DNA of 6,913 nucleotides from Clostridia bacterium. GTDB lineage: Bacteria > Bacillota > Clostridia > Oscillospirales > Acutalibacteraceae. The stretch lies in assembly GCA_017431755.1 (NCBI GenBank), contig JAFRKM010000037.1, positions 1 through 6,913 of the forward strand, given 5' to 3'. Below are positions 5,297 through 6,913 of the stretch, in pieces. Under the pieces are notes generated by a model that was not told the DNA's origin, searched no databases, and saw nothing but the letters and a program-made list of their open reading frames with translations. Within the stretch, counting starts at the first letter, position 1; every line of letters begins with the position of its first letter. A program made the translations under genes and the position numbers.

Positions 5297-5743
5297 TTAG
5301 TATAAATGCCATGTCCATACTATTAATCCGTAAACTATCGAAGCAATAGTCCCGTAAACTATTACAGGGCCAGCCATTATAAACATTTTGGCACCAATTC
5401 CGAAAATATGTCCTTCGCTTTTAAATTCTATTGCAGGTGCGGTTATTGAGTTTGAAAAGCCTGTTATTGGTACAATTGTTCCAGCGCCGGCATATTTGGC
5501 AATTTTTCCGTACCAATTTAATGCTGTAAGCAGTGCGCTTAATGCAATCAATGTAACCGAAACCCAAGTGCTTGCGGTTTTTTTGTCTAGACTAAAATAA
5601 GTCATATATGTTTGGCAGAGAAATTGTCCAAATGTGCAAATTAACCCACCTGAAATGAATGCCAAAAATAAATCTTTCCAAAGTGGACTTGGCGGAGAGC
5701 ATTTACTTGCCATTTTTGAATATTCTTTTTTGCTTATGTTCAT
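5297..5743 (-). CDS. spoVAC: stage V sporulation protein AC
   Basis: This 148-residue multi-pass membrane protein matches SpoVAC, part of the SpoVA channel of the spore inner membrane that takes up dipicolinic acid during sporulation and releases it on germination; in Bacillus, SpoVAC behaves as a mechanosensitive channel. After a polar N-terminus (1-22), membrane segments lie near 24-44, 59-77 and 120-146. The signature GAGTIVPITGFSNSITAPAI (86-105) followed by EFKSEG (106-111) is intact. The start is fixed by AAGGATGTGATT (minus strand, 5759 to 5748), which matches the 16S anti-SD complement AAGGAGGTGATC at 10 of 12 positions. Genes spoVAD and spoVAE, which usually follow spoVAC, are absent: the next gene downstream is rlmB, convergent and only 2 nt away. 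It may be a second, solitary copy. A sigma-G-like promoter precedes it. Confidence 0.93.
   Translation of the reverse strand: MNISKKEYSKMASKCSPPSPLWKDLFLAFISGGLICTFGQFLCQTYMTYFSLDKKTASTWVSVTLIALSALLTALNWYGKIAKYAGAGTIVPITGFSNSITAPAIEFKSEGHIFGIGAKMFIMAGPVIVYGTIASIVYGLIVWTWHLY
5555..5584 (+). terminator. plus-strand intrinsic terminator inside spoVAC (candidate)
   Basis: AACCG (5555-5559) pairs with CGGTT (5575-5579). Inside, CAA (5565-5567) can stack on TTG (5572-5574) around a GTGC loop, leaving a 5-nt bulge on the 5' side. Seven consecutive T residues (5578-5584) close the structure. On the plus strand this is terminator-like and lies about 260 nt beyond the rlmB stop, antisense to spoVAC. 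The A-run and stem encode KKTASTWVSVT of SpoVAC, so the pattern could partly reflect coding. The stem is short and bulged, so this is weaker than the one in bofA. Confidence 0.35.
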
Positions 5744-5765
5744 GTTTAATCACATCCTTTTTGTT

Positions 5766-5796
5766 TATTATTTGATTTAAAATATTTATATATTCA
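5766..5796 (-). promoter_or_regulatory. sigma-G/F-like promoter of spoVAC (weak candidate)
   Basis: On the minus strand, TGAATA (5796 to 5791) fits the forespore -35 consensus. After 18 nt comes AATAATA (5772 to 5766), which fits CATWHTA at six of seven positions. spoVA genes are sigma-G dependent in Bacillus, which supports the reading. The predicted start near 5759 falls at the edge of the ribosome site, leaving an unusually short leader, and the region is extremely A/T-rich, so confidence is low. Confidence 0.3.
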
Positions 5797-5815
5797 TAAA
5801 AAATAGGAGGAAATT

Positions 5816-6913
5816 TTGAAAAGAAAATTATATGAGTCATTGAAACGCTATAAAAAACTAAATAGATCATCATTTCATACTCCTGGTCATAAATCGAATG
5901 TGTTTGGTAAAAGTGGGATTTTGTCGCTTGATTATACAGAACTTCCCCTTACAGATAGCCTTTATGAAGCTTCGGGTATAATAAAGCGAGCCGAGGATGA
6001 CTTAACTAAACTTTATGGTAGTAAAAAATCAGTTTTTTCTTCCGGAGGAAATACTCTTTGCATTCAAACGATGCTTGCTTTGGTTGCAAAAAGTGGCGAA
6101 AAAATTCTTTGCGACAGACTTGTGCATCGTTCTGCGGTTTCAGCAATGGCTCTTTTGGATATTGATCCTGTGTGGATAAAAAGAGAGTACAGTAAAAATT
6201 CACGTCTTTTTGAAAAAATAAACATTAAAGATCTGAAAGAAAAATTAAATCAGAAAGCAAGTTATAAAGCTTTTTATACTACAAGTCCAAGTTATTATGG
6301 AATACTTCAAGATATAAATTTAATTTCGCAAGAATGCAGTAAAAAAAATGTGCCTGTTTTAGTTGACAATGCACATGGTTCGCATTTAAAATTTATGGAA
6401 AAAAGTTTGCACCCCCTTGATATGGGAGCAGCAATGTCTGCTGATTCGGCGCATAAAACATTACCTGTTCTTACGGGTGGTGCATGGCTGCATATCAATG
6501 ACAGTAGGTTTTGCGAAGATGTTAAAAATAAAATGGTGCTTTTTGGTTCAACTAGTCCTTCTTATGTGATTATGTCTTCTATGGATATTGCAAGAGACTG
6601 GCTGAAAAATTACGGAGAAAAAGAGTTTGAAAAACTAAAAAATAAAGTTCAAAATATCAAAAACTTGGCAAAAGAAAAAGGGATTTTTATTCCAGATGAA
6701 AATATTTTTGACCCTGTTAGAATAACTCTTGGAATCTGGAAAGTGGGGTATAGTGGTTATGAATTTAGAGAGCATCTTTATAAATATGGGGTAGAACCTG
6801 AATTTTGCGATAGTAACTATGCAGTTTTAATTGTTACGCCGTTTAATACGCGGGAAGATTTTAAAAGATTAAAAAAAGCTCTGATTAATTTGAAAATAAA
6901 AGAAGAAAAGAAA
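5816..6913 (+). CDS. Orn/Lys/Arg decarboxylase-family PLP enzyme, 3' end outside window
   Basis: The frame is open from a TTG at 5816 to the right edge, giving 366 residues with no stop. It belongs to the fold-type I PLP-dependent Orn/Lys/Arg decarboxylase family, in the shorter YaaO/SpeA-like group of Firmicutes. Visible are the N-terminal HTPGHK (21-26), LTDSLYEASG (45-54), SSGGNT (75-80) at the phosphate-binding loop, VDNAHGSH (183-190) with Asp184 expected to hold the pyridine nitrogen, and SADSAHKTLPVLTGGA (208-223) with Lys214 as the expected Schiff-base lysine. The family is usually about 450-490 residues, so roughly 100 C-terminal residues lie beyond the window. Substrate (arginine, lysine or other) cannot be told. 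AGGAGG at 5805-5810, 5 nt before the TTG, fixes the start; the next in-frame Met is residue 86, past essential motifs. In many Firmicutes this gene precedes tmk or gmk, which would be the expected next gene. Confidence 0.9.
   Translation, partial: MKRKLYESLKRYKKLNRSSFHTPGHKSNVFGKSGILSLDYTELPLTDSLYEASGIIKRAEDDLTKLYGSKKSVFSSGGNTLCIQTMLALVAKSGEKILCDRLVHRSAVSAMALLDIDPVWIKREYSKNSRLFEKINIKDLKEKLNQKASYKAFYTTSPSYYGILQDINLISQECSKKNVPVLVDNAHGSHLKFMEKSLHPLDMGAAMSADSAHKTLPVLTGGAWLHINDSRFCEDVKNKMVLFGSTSPSYVIMSSMDIARDWLKNYGEKEFEKLKNKVQNIKNLAKEKGIFIPDENIFDPVRITLGIWKVGYSGYEFREHLYKYGVEPEFCDSNYAVLIVTPFNTREDFKRLKKALINLKIKEEKK

Noticed and set aside
5330..5369. Direct repeat CCGTAAACTAT and a CCC/GGG hairpin near the 3' end of spoVAC.
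   Set aside because: The repeat encodes the repeated IVYG peptide of SpoVAC, and the hairpin has no T-run on either strand.
5295..5815. Search for plus-strand genes or a strong promoter for the decarboxylase-like gene.
   Set aside because: Plus-strand frames here are shadows of spoVAC, and only poor -35/-10 combinations (such as TTGTTT at 5761) were seen in the 72-bp gap.
1..6913. Defence system, mobile element, CRISPR array, tRNA or known riboswitch.
   Set aside because: No repeats with regular spacing, transposase, integrase, cloverleaf or recognisable riboswitch core was seen on either strand.

Overview
The window reads as chromosomal DNA of an AT-rich, low-GC, endospore-forming Firmicute, most likely an anaerobic member of the Clostridia. 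The evidence is strong Shine-Dalgarno sites, A/T-ending codons, two sporulation genes (bofA-like and spoVAC-like) and a ferrous-iron (Feo) uptake operon of clostridial layout. No tRNA, rRNA, CRISPR array, insertion sequence or phage gene was seen. The gene content is mostly recognisable, and I found no clear evidence of an entirely new system. The interesting signals are regulatory and architectural.

Layout. Bases 2-709 (+) hold the 3' part of a short-chain dehydrogenase whose Rossmann N-terminus lies before the window. Bases 769-1101 (+) encode a small nucleoside 2-deoxyribosyltransferase-like protein. Its stop codon overlaps the stop of a convergent BofA-like gene (1098-1355, -). The divergent gap 1356-1622 carries a sigma-E-like promoter for bofA and a vegetative-type promoter for the feo operon, whose -35 sits inside a 28-bp imperfect palindrome. 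The feo operon (+) is compact: a fused FeoA-FeoB (1623-3977), a FeoB-associated Cys-rich single-pass membrane protein (3992-4147), a short DtxR-family regulator (4159-4536) and the rRNA methyltransferase gene rlmB (4548-5294). After a 2-nt gap comes spoVAC on the minus strand (5297-5743). From a divergent 72-bp gap, a PLP-dependent Orn/Lys/Arg decarboxylase-family gene (5816 onward, +) starts with TTG and runs off the right edge with no stop codon.

How it fits together. FeoAB imports Fe(II). The Cys-rich membrane peptide is its usual small partner in this group. The DtxR-like protein keeps a metal-binding set that mixes MntR-like (Asp10) and DtxR-like (Cys102, Glu105, His106) ligands, so it is a good candidate Fe(II) sensor for the operon, and the palindrome over the -35 is its candidate operator. 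The two sporulation genes are both on the opposite strand and both converge on vegetative genes with no intergenic space for a terminator. In each case a plus-strand terminator-like hairpin with a T-run lies inside the sporulation gene, antisense to it.
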